In this document: positions 1-6,626 of the stretch, piece by piece
Layout: every line of letters starts with the position of its first letter
Position numbering within the stretch: the first letter of the stretch is position 1
The notes under the pieces: model-generated
The model's database searches: none
Seen by the model: the letters and a program-made list of their open reading frames with translations, nothing else
Told to the model about the DNA's origin: nothing
Made by a program: the position numbers and the translations under genes
Source: an uncultured Rivibacter sp.
GTDB taxonomy: Bacteria; Pseudomonadota; Gammaproteobacteria; Burkholderiales; Burkholderiaceae
Direction: 5' to 3'
DNA length: 19,964 bases
Assembly: GCA_946480925.1 (NCBI GenBank)
Contig: CAMLLU010000087.1
Location: forward strand, 1 to 19,964

Positions 1-2
1 GG

Positions 3-536
3 GGCGGCCACGGCTACCTGCACGACTGGGGCATCGAGCAGAGCGTGCGCGACGCGCGCATTGCGCTCATCTACGAAGGCACCAACGAGATCCAGGCCGT
101 GGACCTGCTGCAGCGCAAGGTGCTGGGCGACGGCGGCGCAGCGCTGAACCAGCTGCTCGACGAACTGGCGCAGGAAGTGCCGCGGTGCGCCGAGCGCACC
201 GTCACCGCCGCGGCCGGCACCGCCTTGCAGCAGCAGCTGCAGGCCGTGCGACAAGCCACCGCCGCACTCGTCGAAGGCCACGCCGAAGATCCCGAATGGC
301 CGCAACGCGTGGCCGGCGACTACCTCGAAGGCTTGGGCCATGCCCTGCTCGCCTGGGCCTGGGCCCGCAGCGCCCGCGCCGCACTGGCCCAGCCCGACGA
401 ACACCTGCGCGAACACAAGCTCGCCATCGCCCGCCATGGCCGCGAATGGCTGCTGCCCGAAGCGAGCGCCTGCTGGCAGCGCGTGCTGGCGCGCGATGCG
501 GCACTGCCCTGGCTCAAGGAAAGCAGCAACCCGTGA
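3..536 (+). CDS. Acyl-CoA dehydrogenase, C-terminal part (DmdC-like), 5' truncated by window edge
   Basis: The reading frame is open from base 3, so the gene begins before the window. The visible 177 residues start in the C-terminal alpha-helical domain of an FAD-dependent acyl-CoA dehydrogenase. The signature GGHGYLHDWGIEQ...RDARIALIYEGTNEIQ is typical of the long (about 590-residue) subfamily that includes 3-methylmercaptopropionyl-CoA dehydrogenase DmdC and carries an extra C-terminal domain. The glutamate of YEGT (codon 74-76) matches the catalytic base of medium-chain acyl-CoA dehydrogenase (Glu376). The enzyme would oxidise an acyl-CoA to the 2-enoyl-CoA in the cytoplasm and pass electrons to ETF. 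The substrate cannot be told from this fragment. Its TGA stop overlaps a possible GTG start (533) of the downstream marR-type gene, which would suggest co-transcription. Confidence 0.93.
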   Translation, partial: GGHGYLHDWGIEQSVRDARIALIYEGTNEIQAVDLLQRKVLGDGGAALNQLLDELAQEVPRCAERTVTAAAGTALQQQLQAVRQATAALVEGHAEDPEWPQRVAGDYLEGLGHALLAWAWARSARAALAQPDEHLREHKLAIARHGREWLLPEASACWQRVLARDAALPWLKESSNP

Positions 537-583
537 GTGCCCGGGACCGCGAGCCCGCGGGCGGTGCCTACACTGGCGAGGCC

Positions 584-1057
584 ATGCCCGACTCAGACGC
601 CCACAAGCACGACCACGCCGCGCTCGACCAGAGCGCCCTCGCCCACGTGCTGGGCTACAACATCGCGCAGGCCGACATCCCCTCGCGCAAGATCTTCTTC
701 AAGAACATCGGCCAGCCCCTCAAGCTGCGCCCGGTGGAATTCACCATCCTGCTGCTGCTCATGTCGAACAAGGACGTGACCCAGAAGCAGCTGTGCCAGA
801 CCCTCGCCGTGACGGCCCCCAACGTGACCATCCTGCTCGACCGCATGCAGGAGCGAGGCTTCGTCACCCGCGTGCGCAACGAAACGGACCGCCGCTCACA
901 GCACGTCGTGCTCACCGAAGAAGGCGCGGCGCTGGCGAAGAAGGCGCACGAGATCTCGCTGACGATGGAGAACGAACCGCTGCGGCACCTGAGCCCGGCG
1001 GAACGGGCGATGCTGGTTGAGCTGCTGCAGAAGGTGGCGCGGCACCGGAGGGTGTAG
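584..1057 (+). CDS. MarR family transcriptional regulator
   Basis: The 157-residue product has the size and layout of MarR/SlyA winged-helix dimers. A helical N-terminus (residues 1-45) is followed by a winged helix-turn-helix with the pattern TQKQLCQTLAVTAPNVTILLDRM (split here: recognition helix around APNVTILLDRM) and the wing signature RVRNETDRRSQHVVLTEEG, then a C-terminal dimerisation helix. The wing D-R-R-S is the family hallmark. It lies directly after an acyl-CoA dehydrogenase gene in the same direction, so it may sense an aromatic or acyl-CoA ligand and control that catabolic unit; this is inference. The ATG at 584 gives the usual family length but has a poor Shine-Dalgarno. The frame stays open upstream and a GTG at 533 overlapping the preceding stop is an alternative start (174 residues). 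Confidence 0.9.
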   Translation: MPDSDAHKHDHAALDQSALAHVLGYNIAQADIPSRKIFFKNIGQPLKLRPVEFTILLLLMSNKDVTQKQLCQTLAVTAPNVTILLDRMQERGFVTRVRNETDRRSQHVVLTEEGAALAKKAHEISLTMENEPLRHLSPAERAMLVELLQKVARHRRV

Positions 1058-1170
1058 GGCAGCCTTTCGGCATGATGCCGTCCGGGCCGGAACGCCGCGA
1101 CTGACGTTGCAATGCAGCCGGACCGAGCATGCGCAGAAACGCCATGCCTGCCCGCAGCGTCCCGGACGGA

Positions 1171-1824
1171 CTATCGGCCGTAGTAGGCGGTGAACGCGGC
1201 CTTGCCGAGCACCTTGTCGCCCAGCCCCTTGTTCAGCACGAAGCCATGCAGGGCTGCCGTACCGGTCTTGGGAACGCCGGCTGCTGCGTCGATGTCATCC
1301 ACCGCCAGCGCGTACAACGTGAACACATAGCGATGCGGCTTGTCCCCCACCGGTGGGCAAGGGCCACCGTAGTTTCCGTTGACACCGACGGCCCCGGTGT
1401 CCTGAAAGTCGTTGCTCCCCCCATAGGCGCCCATCGGCAGATTCGTCGGGGCATTGCCGGCTCCTCGGGCCAATTGCGTGACCGAGGCAGGAATGTTGTA
1501 GACGGTCCAATGCCACCAGCCGCTACCGGTAGGCGCATCCGGATCGTGGATCTGCAGCACGAACGACTTCGTACCCTGCGGCGCGTTCTTCCATTCCAGT
1601 GAGGGAGAGACGTTCTCACCCATGCAGCCGAAGGCGTTGAGGACGAACTTGTTGGCGATCTTGCCGCCCGGCGCGATGTCGGGACTGGAGAGCATGAACT
1701 TGTCAACCGGACGCGCGGCAACCGGCATGGAGGCAAGGCTTGCGACGCTGGCGAGGATCGCGGCGACTTCAGCCTCCTTGCCGGGCCTGGCTTCGAGGCG
1801 GGCGAACAGCGCGAACTGGATCAT
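1171..1824 (-). CDS. YbhB/YbcL (PEBP, Raf-kinase-inhibitor-like) protein with a chimeric N-terminus
   Basis: Residues about 40-217 are a phosphatidylethanolamine-binding-protein fold of the bacterial YbhB/YbcL type: DPDAPTGSGWWHW at 94-106, NGNYGGPCPP at 149-158 and HRYVFTLYAL at 164-173 form the conserved ligand pocket. Most YbhB homologues of this kind are about 180 residues and periplasmic. Here the first 23 residues (MIQFALFARLEARPGKEAEV...) instead match the first beta-strand and helix of antibiotic biosynthesis monooxygenase (ABM/YgiN) proteins, and they run straight into ASVASLASMPVAA, which looks like the end of a signal peptide. The start has a good Shine-Dalgarno (AAGGA, 8 bases upstream of ATG). 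The gene is divergent from a GlxA-type regulator. It looks like an in-frame fusion of two neighbouring genes that removed most of the ABM gene; export is probably lost. Confidence 0.85.
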   Translation of the reverse strand: MIQFALFARLEARPGKEAEVAAILASVASLASMPVAARPVDKFMLSSPDIAPGGKIANKFVLNAFGCMGENVSPSLEWKNAPQGTKSFVLQIHDPDAPTGSGWWHWTVYNIPASVTQLARGAGNAPTNLPMGAYGGSNDFQDTGAVGVNGNYGGPCPPVGDKPHRYVFTLYALAVDDIDAAAGVPKTGTAALHGFVLNKGLGDKVLGKAAFTAYYGR

Positions 1825-1902
1825 GGTGCAAGTCCTTCAGTTGACGTCGAAGATCCGACAGCGGCCACTTTAGGTTCGCACCTGCCTGGAAGGTATTGCC
1901 GC

Positions 1903-1925
1903 AAATGACAATATAGATATCATTT
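1903..1925. promoter_or_regulatory. AT-rich inverted repeat in the divergent intergenic region
   Basis: AAATGA (1903-1908) and TCATTT (1920-1925) form a 6-base inverted repeat separated by 11 bases, in the only AT-rich patch of the 106-base gap between the divergent YbhB-like and GlxA-type genes. It is a candidate operator for the regulator. A TTGCCG (1896-1901) and TATCAT (1918-1923) pair with a 16-base spacer could be a sigma-70 promoter for the regulator; transcription would then begin close to its ATG (1931), which has no visible Shine-Dalgarno, so a leaderless mRNA is possible. Confidence 0.35.
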
Positions 1926-1930
1926 ACGCC

Positions 1931-2896
1931 ATGAAGCTTGCCGTGCTCGCCGTTGATGGCGTGTTCGACACCGGCCTGGCAGCGGTGTTGGACACACTGG
2001 CTACCGCCAATGAACTGGCTGCGTTGCAGCAGATGCCGTCGCCGCGATTCGACTTCCACGTCGTCGGGGTACGCAGAACGGTGCGCACTTCGCTCGGTCT
2101 TCGTGTTCCAGTGCGGGAAGCGTCGAGCGTCAGGCGGCCAGACTGGGTGGTGGTACCGGCGTTGGGCACCAAGATGCCCGATCCGTTGGTGCACGCGCTG
2201 GCAAGGCGTGAATCGCAAGATGCGGCAGAACAACTGCGCCGCTGGCATGCCGGCGGTGCACGCATCGGCGCTGCCTGCATCGGCGGCTTCCTGCTTGCCG
2301 AGTCCGGACTGCTCAATGGCCACGATGCCACCACCGCCTGGTGGCTCGGCCCGCTGTTCCGGCAACGCTACCCCGAGGTACGGCTGGATGAGACCCGCAT
2401 GCTGGTGCCGTCCGGTGACGTGGTCACGGCGGGCGCCGCGATGGGGCATCTGGAGCTGGCGCTGTGGCTGGTGCGCCAGGCAAGTCCTGCGTTGGCCGAC
2501 ATGACCGCGCGCTACCTCCTCGTGGATACGCGGCCCTCGCAGGCGCCGTACATGATCCCGGTGCATCTTGCTCAAGCCGACCCGCTGGTGCAGCGCTTCG
2601 AGCGTTGGGCCCGTCATCGGTTGCGCGAAGGGTTTTCGCTTGAAGCAGCGGCCGAAGCCCTGCACACCAGCAAGCGCACGCTGCAGCGGCGCATCGAGGC
2701 CGTGCTGGGCAAATCACCGCTGTCGTATTTCCAAGACCTGCGCGTGGAGCGGGCTGTGCACCTGCTACGCACCAGCCGGCAGGACATCGAGGCAATCGCA
2801 GCCGAGGTGGGCTATGCCGACGGCGTGACGCTTCGCACGCTGCTGCGCAAGCGGCTGGGGCGTGGTGTGAGGGAGCTGCGGCAGCCGAAGGTGTGA
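1931..2896 (+). CDS. GlxA/FtrA family transcriptional regulator (DJ-1/PfpI domain plus AraC helix-turn-helix)
   Basis: The 321-residue protein has the two-domain layout of the GlxA family. Residues 1-195 form a DJ-1/PfpI class I glutamine-amidotransferase-like domain with the nucleophile-elbow region GAACIGGFLLAESGLL (Cys116) and the following HDATTAWW segment. Residues about 220-317 carry an AraC-type double helix-turn-helix, with FSLEAAAEALHTSKRTLQRR as first motif and DIEAIAAEVGYADGVTLRTLLRK as second (together under one fold). Such proteins bind DNA and are thought to sense small molecules through the first domain rather than act as amidases. It is divergent from the YbhB-like gene 106 bases away and probably controls it; related regulators are commonly found beside ABM and YbhB genes. 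No Shine-Dalgarno precedes the ATG at 1931. Confidence 0.92.
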   Translation: MKLAVLAVDGVFDTGLAAVLDTLATANELAALQQMPSPRFDFHVVGVRRTVRTSLGLRVPVREASSVRRPDWVVVPALGTKMPDPLVHALARRESQDAAEQLRRWHAGGARIGAACIGGFLLAESGLLNGHDATTAWWLGPLFRQRYPEVRLDETRMLVPSGDVVTAGAAMGHLELALWLVRQASPALADMTARYLLVDTRPSQAPYMIPVHLAQADPLVQRFERWARHRLREGFSLEAAAEALHTSKRTLQRRIEAVLGKSPLSYFQDLRVERAVHLLRTSRQDIEAIAAEVGYADGVTLRTLLRKRLGRGVRELRQPKV

Positions 2897-2970
2897 GGGC
2901 GAACTCAGGCGAACAGCAGCCTTCGTGTCAGCGCTGGTGCCGCACATCAAGTGAGAGCCAAGGGCAGCCT

Positions 2971-2995
2971 TTCGCCGCGATGCGTTCGGCTTCGG
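2971..2995 (+). promoter_or_regulatory. PIP box (hrpII box), TTCGC-N15-TTCGG
   Basis: TTCGC at 2971-2975 and TTCGG at 2991-2995 are exactly 15 bases apart, a perfect match to the plant-inducible-promoter consensus TTCGB-N15-TTCGB bound by HrpX (Xanthomonas) or HrpB (Ralstonia). It points toward the HopX-like gene at 3134 on the same strand. Confidence 0.82.
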
Positions 2996-3026
2996 GTGGG
3001 TGAACAACTCGGCAGACCGATGCGGC

Positions 3027-3032
3027 CAACAT
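3027..3032 (+). promoter_or_regulatory. -10 element paired with the PIP box
   Basis: CAACAT fits YANNNT and lies 31 bases after the end of the PIP box, within the 30-32 base spacing known for functional PIP promoters. Transcription would start near 3039, leaving a leader of about 95 bases before the ATG at 3134. Confidence 0.6.
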
Positions 3033-3133
3033 GGTGGCTTGGTGCGCTCTGCGCCAAGGCAGGCAACTTGCATGCGGTGCGGCCTGCATCAACAGGCGCA
3101 GAGGCGACCTACCGAACGCGCAGCCAGGTCGTC

Positions 3134-4372
3134 ATGAAACCCATTGCCTCCACTCGTTTCGATAGCTCTCCCCACCCGTCCGGCGCAAGGCGAAACGAAG
3201 TCGATGCAGCGACACCCTCCCGGCTCCAGCAGCCTGACGGGCTGGCAAGCCGCACCGCCGCGCTGAGCATTTCAGACCACCACGAAACGGACGAGCTGCC
3301 CCAGGCCTGGCTGGATCGGCGCCGAAGTGAACGACTGGAAGAGCTGCAGACGATCACCGAAGCGGCAGCCGCCCGAAAGAGCCAGGTGGATCCTGCAGAG
3401 CACCAACTGGCCGGTTACGTGCTCGGACGGGAAGGAGACGGCCGACCGCTCCCGGAGTCCGACATTGCCCGCTTGCGCACTGCGGGCCCCGCCCTCGGCA
3501 CGACATGCCTGCTCCTGGACCACGGCAGAGGCAACGTGGACGCCGACATCGAGTACACGAACCGCGAGAGCCGATACCGCACCGGCGCGGCCAAGGGCCT
3601 GGTCCAGCAATGGGATGCCACCCACCTCATGCTGACGGCGGACCCCGTCGTGAACCATGAAGCCAAACGCGCTGCGGCCGCGATGGCCTTTCAAGCGGGC
3701 AACTGCCGAGAGCATGCTTCGGTCGCGGCCCTGGCCTATGCAAGGTTTGCAATGCGCGACGGCCGGCCTGCCGACGAAGTGGTCGACGTCGTCGGAGGGT
3801 CGAGACACAACTGGGCAGAAGTGCGAGGGCGCACCGCCGGTGAGGATGCAGTCGTCATCGACCCATGGGCCGAGGGCACGCCGGTGATGGCAGAGGACAG
3901 CCGCTTCGGCAAGGACCGCAGCAAGGTCCAGCAAGGCCCCGGCATGCGCATCGGGTCGGCGGCGCAAGGCTTCGCGCAGGCAAGGGCCGCGGCTGCCCGA
4001 TACGTGAAGCAGGAGCCGGCAGACGTGCAGCATCGGCTGGCGAGCGAGCGCACCCTTCGGCATGGCGAGAACCTCAAACACCCATCAGCAGGCATCTGGA
4101 GCCCGCAGCCCGTGCTCGACGACGAGTTCTCGCAAAGGGCCCTCGCGAAGTTGAACGGCCATGAGCAAGTTCCACGGCGCGACGGACAGGAGGCGCCTGC
4201 TGATCATTCAGTGCGGCAGGCAGCTCACGACGTGCAGGTCGAACTCAAGGCTCTGGAGATTGCCAGGAAGTTCGGGAGTGATGGCGGCGTTGCTGATCTG
4301 CGCGACGACGCGGCCGCCATCGTGGGCGCGGCGAGGGAGCTGCTTTCTGGCCGCCCTCAAGGCCCAGGCTGA
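3134..4372 (+). CDS. Putative type III effector of the HopX/XopE/RipE1 (AvrPphE) type, Cys-His-Asp enzyme; 3' end probably frameshifted
   Basis: The 412-residue product has no signal peptide or membrane segment. Its N-terminus is rich in Ser, Pro and Thr and short of acidic residues, like a type III secretion signal. The centre holds a transglutaminase/papain-like triad in conserved-looking settings: Cys191 in AGNCREHA, His225 in SRHNWAEV and Asp243 in VIDPWAEGTP. This arrangement and the preceding RTGAAKGLVQQWD segment resemble the HopX/AvrPphE, XopE and Ralstonia RipE1 effectors, which need the Cys for plant-cell activity. A perfect PIP box and -10 lie upstream. The open frame extends to 2951, but ATG 3134 is the first good start after the predicted transcription start. 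After codon 4340-4342 the C/G-ending codon pattern moves to another frame that continues to 4463 (see finding). Targets are unknown. Confidence is high for a Cys-His-Asp effector-like enzyme and moderate for the exact family. Confidence 0.78.
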   Translation: MKPIASTRFDSSPHPSGARRNEVDAATPSRLQQPDGLASRTAALSISDHHETDELPQAWLDRRRSERLEELQTITEAAAARKSQVDPAEHQLAGYVLGREGDGRPLPESDIARLRTAGPALGTTCLLLDHGRGNVDADIEYTNRESRYRTGAAKGLVQQWDATHLMLTADPVVNHEAKRAAAAMAFQAGNCREHASVAALAYARFAMRDGRPADEVVDVVGGSRHNWAEVRGRTAGEDAVVIDPWAEGTPVMAEDSRFGKDRSKVQQGPGMRIGSAAQGFAQARAAAARYVKQEPADVQHRLASERTLRHGENLKHPSAGIWSPQPVLDDEFSQRALAKLNGHEQVPRRDGQEAPADHSVRQAAHDVQVELKALEIARKFGSDGGVADLRDDAAAIVGAARELLSGRPQGPG

Positions 4373-4463
4373 TGTGCCTCACGAATACGGCTTCGCCGAA
4401 GACTTGCCGTACTACATGAAGGCAGCTGGACGCGCGTGTTCGGGCTGGGTAGGCCCGGGCTAG
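4347..4463 (+). pseudogene. Frameshifted C-terminal tail of the HopX-like effector
   Basis: Past a run of three T at 4344-4346 the annotated frame quickly loses its C/G-ending codons and stops at 4372. The neighbouring frame, from CTG 4347, stays open for 38 codons to TAG 4461-4463 with a high share of C/G third positions and a sensible protein (ADVPHEYGFAEDLPYYMKA at its centre). Removing one T from 4344-4346 joins the two frames as E-L-L-L-A-A-L-K. This looks like a one-base insertion, either a true mutation or a sequencing error. Confidence 0.5.
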
Positions 4464-4519
4464 CATCAACGCGGCTCACGCGCCGCCCCACCCAGCAACC
4501 CCTCGGAGCTCGCCCTCGA

Positions 4520-4975
4520 ATGAAGTACCTGCATTTCGTTGCCGACGAAAAAGTCCTCTCCGCACTGAAGGCGTCAACGCCGGAACGATTGGCTCGCCTC
4601 GAGCAGGAACTGGGGCACCCGCTGCCTCTTGCATTGAAGGAGTACCTGCTCCTGATGGGTGAACAGACATGCCTCCATGTCGAATGGGACGAGTACGGCA
4701 CCCAAGGCATGGCCAAGCTGAAGGCGTGGCTCTACGAATGGATAGCCGAATACAGGGCCAAGGGGATGCCGCTGAAGGCGATCGGGGAGGTGCTGCCTTT
4801 CCTGAACTTTCAAGACACGACCTTCTACGTGCCCCTGGACGGCAGGGAAGATCCGCCGGTATACGCGTTCGACGTCAATGAGAAGCCCACCATCAGGCGC
4901 GTGGCCGACAGCTTCTCGGCATACGTCCGAAAGGCGTACGAACGCACGCGTTCCGCCAGGGCGCGGCAGCCCTGA
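4520..4975 (+). CDS. SUKH (SMI1/KNR4) family protein, putative orphan immunity protein
   Basis: The 151-residue cytoplasmic protein shows the SMI1/KNR4 pattern: an amphipathic helix ERLARLEQELGHPLP followed by LALKEYLLLMGE (residues 36-48), then an aromatic-rich beta domain with a conserved-looking segment at residues 95-125 (FLNFQDTTFYVPLDG) and a final helix. SUKH proteins often act as immunity proteins against polymorphic toxins by binding the toxin. No cognate toxin is adjacent: upstream is a type III effector candidate and the nearest toxin, the Tox-REase-5 protein, has its own Imm52 partner. It may be an orphan immunity gene kept against rivals, or the partner of a lost toxin. The ATG at 4520 has a weak GGAG 11 bases upstream; the open frame extends to 4436 but that part is not protein-like. 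Confidence 0.68.
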   Translation: MKYLHFVADEKVLSALKASTPERLARLEQELGHPLPLALKEYLLLMGEQTCLHVEWDEYGTQGMAKLKAWLYEWIAEYRAKGMPLKAIGEVLPFLNFQDTTFYVPLDGREDPPVYAFDVNEKPTIRRVADSFSAYVRKAYERTRSARARQP

Positions 4976-4977
4976 GC

Positions 4978-5160
4978 ATGAGCCTCTCCGACTACGGTCA
5001 CTGCAACGACGTCAGTGGAGACAACTTCCTGCACGTCACTGATGGCGACGACGTCCTGGCGGACGTGTTTCCGCGGGCCGTTGCCGACTATCTGCCGCAG
5101 CCTTTTGCGCAGATCGATCCAGCCGCGAAGGTCACGCGGTACAGGCTGGCCGCCGCCTGA
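4978..5160 (+). CDS. Small ORF of unknown function, possibly a gene remnant
   Basis: A 60-codon frame starts two bases after the stop of the SUKH gene. About four in five of its codons end in C or G, in line with the real genes here, and the product (ending PFAQIDPAAKVTRYRLAAA) is protein-like, without a signal peptide or transmembrane helix. No family is recognised. It could be a small co-transcribed protein or the preserved end of a larger lost gene. Confidence 0.3.
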   Translation: MSLSDYGHCNDVSGDNFLHVTDGDDVLADVFPRAVADYLPQPFAQIDPAAKVTRYRLAAA

Positions 5161-5378
5161 GCAAGACAAGCCGGCGGAGTGAAGCGCGAGCTTTCCGCGG
5201 CTGCCCGCCGGAGCCGGCATGCACTGCGGCACGCGTCGCGTCTTCAAGTGACGCGGCACGCGCCGCAAGCTTCGATAGCAAAGCTACCGTTGCATCCTGT
5301 TGCCCGGCTCCTTCACGCTTTCTTCCTCTGTAGCACCCACAATTCCTCCCACGTAGCGATGCTATTCAGGAGGAGCGC
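5161..5378. other. Intergenic region before the type VI effector cassette
   Basis: No convincing coding frame is visible. It holds a 6-base inverted repeat, CGCGTC (5237-5242) and GACGCG (5250-5255) with a 7-base loop but no T-run, and then a less GC-rich stretch (about 5265-5365) that probably contains the promoter of the PAAR operon. No clear -35/-10 pair could be assigned. Confidence 0.4.
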
Positions 5379-5783
5379 TTGGGCCGACCCCTCATCGTGC
5401 TGGGTGACAAGACCAGCCACGGCGGCACCGTCATCGGTGCCGACTTCACTTTCGACGTCCACGGCAAGTACGTCGCCCGCATCGGCGACATGACCGTCTG
5501 CCCCAAGTGCAAGGGCCAGTTCCCCATCACTTCGGCAGCGAGTGACTTTTCAGACGGCGCGGGCAACGGCTACGCCCGCCACCTCGACGCCACGGCCTGT
5601 GGTGCCAGGCTGCTCTCCAGCCAAGCCGTCACCACGTGGTCTGCCGAGTCGTCGCCGGGTGAGCCGGCCCACGCGCTGGTCGACACGGCACCAGCCCTTG
5701 CCGCCCCCACGACCTCCGGCATCTGCCTCGACTGCCTGATGCAGGCCGCCGCCACGGGCAGCTCCATCGTCGTTCGGGAGTAG
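5379..5783 (+). CDS. PAAR domain protein, type VI secretion spike tip
   Basis: The 134-residue protein begins GRPLIVLGDKTSHGGTVIGA and contains KYVARIGDMTVCPKCKG and HLDATACGARLLSS, the repeating G-D-x-T-x-H-G and C/H metal-site pattern of PAAR proteins, which fold into a cone that caps VgrG and carries effectors through the type VI secretion system. After the PAAR fold (to about residue 90) a short Cys-containing tail remains (ICLDCL), so this is a stand-alone PAAR rather than an effector fusion. The start is a TTG at 5379 chosen because a strong AGGAGG (5368-5373) lies 5 bases upstream and the protein there aligns with the usual PAAR N-terminus; the first ATG in frame lies well inside the domain. 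It is the first gene of a five-gene cassette ending at 7965. Confidence 0.9.
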   Translation: MGRPLIVLGDKTSHGGTVIGADFTFDVHGKYVARIGDMTVCPKCKGQFPITSAASDFSDGAGNGYARHLDATACGARLLSSQAVTTWSAESSPGEPAHALVDTAPALAAPTTSGICLDCLMQAAATGSSIVVRE

Positions 5784-5788
5784 CCGCC

Positions 5789-6292
5789 ATGCTCGACGTG
5801 ATGCAGCGCCTGCAAGCGCTGCGCCGGAGCCTGCCCGCCTTGCGCTTGTACGGGCTCGTCGACGGCGTGCAGTACGAAGCGCACCGCAACGAGCGCCTTG
5901 GCCTGCAGCACGGCGTGACGAGCCTGTTCGATGGCACTGCAGACGCGGCGCTGGCGAGCGCAGGCCCGTGGCTGGTGGACGTGCAGGCCGCCGGAGAGTC
6001 TTGGCTCGCGCACTTGGCCGAACTGGAGCCGCAGGCGCCTGCGGTGTGCTGGCTCATCGCCCCGCAAGACCTCGCAGGCCTGGCGCAACTGCTGCAGCTG
6101 AACCTCGACCTGCGGCTGCCTGACGGGCGCGCTGCCCTGCTGCGCTTCTGGGACCCTCGCGTGCTGGCGGGGTTGGCCGGCTTGCTCGAACCCGAACAAC
6201 GCGAAGCGTTCTTCGGCCCCGTGCACGAATGGCACCTGCTGCACGAAGGCCGGCGGGTGTGGATCGGGAGGCCGCATGCTGATGCTCAGTGA
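5789..6292 (+). CDS. DUF4123 effector chaperone (Tap/Tec type, TecT-like)
   Basis: The 167-residue protein has the DUF4123 pattern: an opening strand LRLYGLVDGVQY, PWLVDVQAAG at about 65-75, a central LLQLNLDLRLPDGRAALLRFWDPRVL with the family's F-W/Y-D-P-R core (near residues 114-127) and a C-terminal HEWHLLHEGRRVW. DUF4123 proteins are dedicated adaptors that bind a type VI effector and load it on VgrG or PAAR. It starts 5 bases after the PAAR gene and overlaps the next gene by 17 bases, so translation is likely coupled. By position it corresponds to TecT in the Pseudomonas aeruginosa TseT locus. It acts in the cytoplasm of the producing cell and is not itself toxic. Confidence 0.9.
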   Translation: MLDVMQRLQALRRSLPALRLYGLVDGVQYEAHRNERLGLQHGVTSLFDGTADAALASAGPWLVDVQAAGESWLAHLAELEPQAPAVCWLIAPQDLAGLAQLLQLNLDLRLPDGRAALLRFWDPRVLAGLAGLLEPEQREAFFGPVHEWHLLHEGRRVWIGRPHADAQ

Positions 6293-6626
6293 GGCGCAAT
6301 GGCGCGAGCTTCAGGCACTCGATGCGCGGCAGTTCGTGGCCGCCGTGTGCAAGCAGTTCCTGGCCGGGCGGCCGCAGATGCAGCAAAGCCCTGATCGCGC
6401 GGCAGCGTTGTTGGATCGCCTGCAGGCGGCGCACGACTACACGGTGCGCGCGGGCTTCAGCTCCACGCCTCACATCGTGCGCTTCATGTACCTGGCGGCC
6501 GATGCGCTAGGCATTCACAACGACCCGCTGGTCGACACCTACCTGCGCAAGCCGGGCGCCACGCCCGAGCAGCGGCTCGACGACCTCATCGCCGTGATGA
6601 ACAAGAAGCTCGAAAGGAGCTGTTGA
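6276..6626 (+). CDS. Small helical protein, candidate co-chaperone (co-TecT position)
   Basis: The 116-residue protein is predicted from its sequence to be all-helical, with no signal or membrane segment; the clearest stretch is AAALLDRLQAAHDYTVRAGF followed by a hydrophobic VRFMYLAADALGI (residues about 68-80). I do not recognise a named domain with certainty. It lies between the DUF4123 chaperone and the toxin gene, with overlaps to both (17 bases, and the TGATG overlap at 6624-6628), exactly where the co-chaperone co-TecT lies in the P. aeruginosa PAAR4-TecT-coTecT-TseT-TsiT locus. A role in releasing or stabilising the DUF4123-effector complex is inferred from position. GGGAGG at 6266-6271 serves ATG 6276; ATG 6282 is an alternative. 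Confidence 0.82.
   Translation: MLMLSEAQWRELQALDARQFVAAVCKQFLAGRPQMQQSPDRAAALLDRLQAAHDYTVRAGFSSTPHIVRFMYLAADALGIHNDPLVDTYLRKPGATPEQRLDDLIAVMNKKLERSC

Noticed and set aside
1068..1080. CGGCAT-G-ATGCCG as a terminator between convergent genes
   Set aside because: The central spacing of one base cannot form a hairpin loop with the full stem and no T-run follows.
1056..2974. AGGGCAGCCTTTCG present at 1056-1069 and 2961-2974
   Set aside because: A 14-base direct repeat is about what chance gives in 20 kb of GC-rich DNA, and only the second copy is part of a PIP box.
2951..3133. N-terminal extension of the HopX-like gene from GTG 2951
   Set aside because: It lies upstream of the predicted transcription start near 3039, overlaps the PIP box and is not protein-like.
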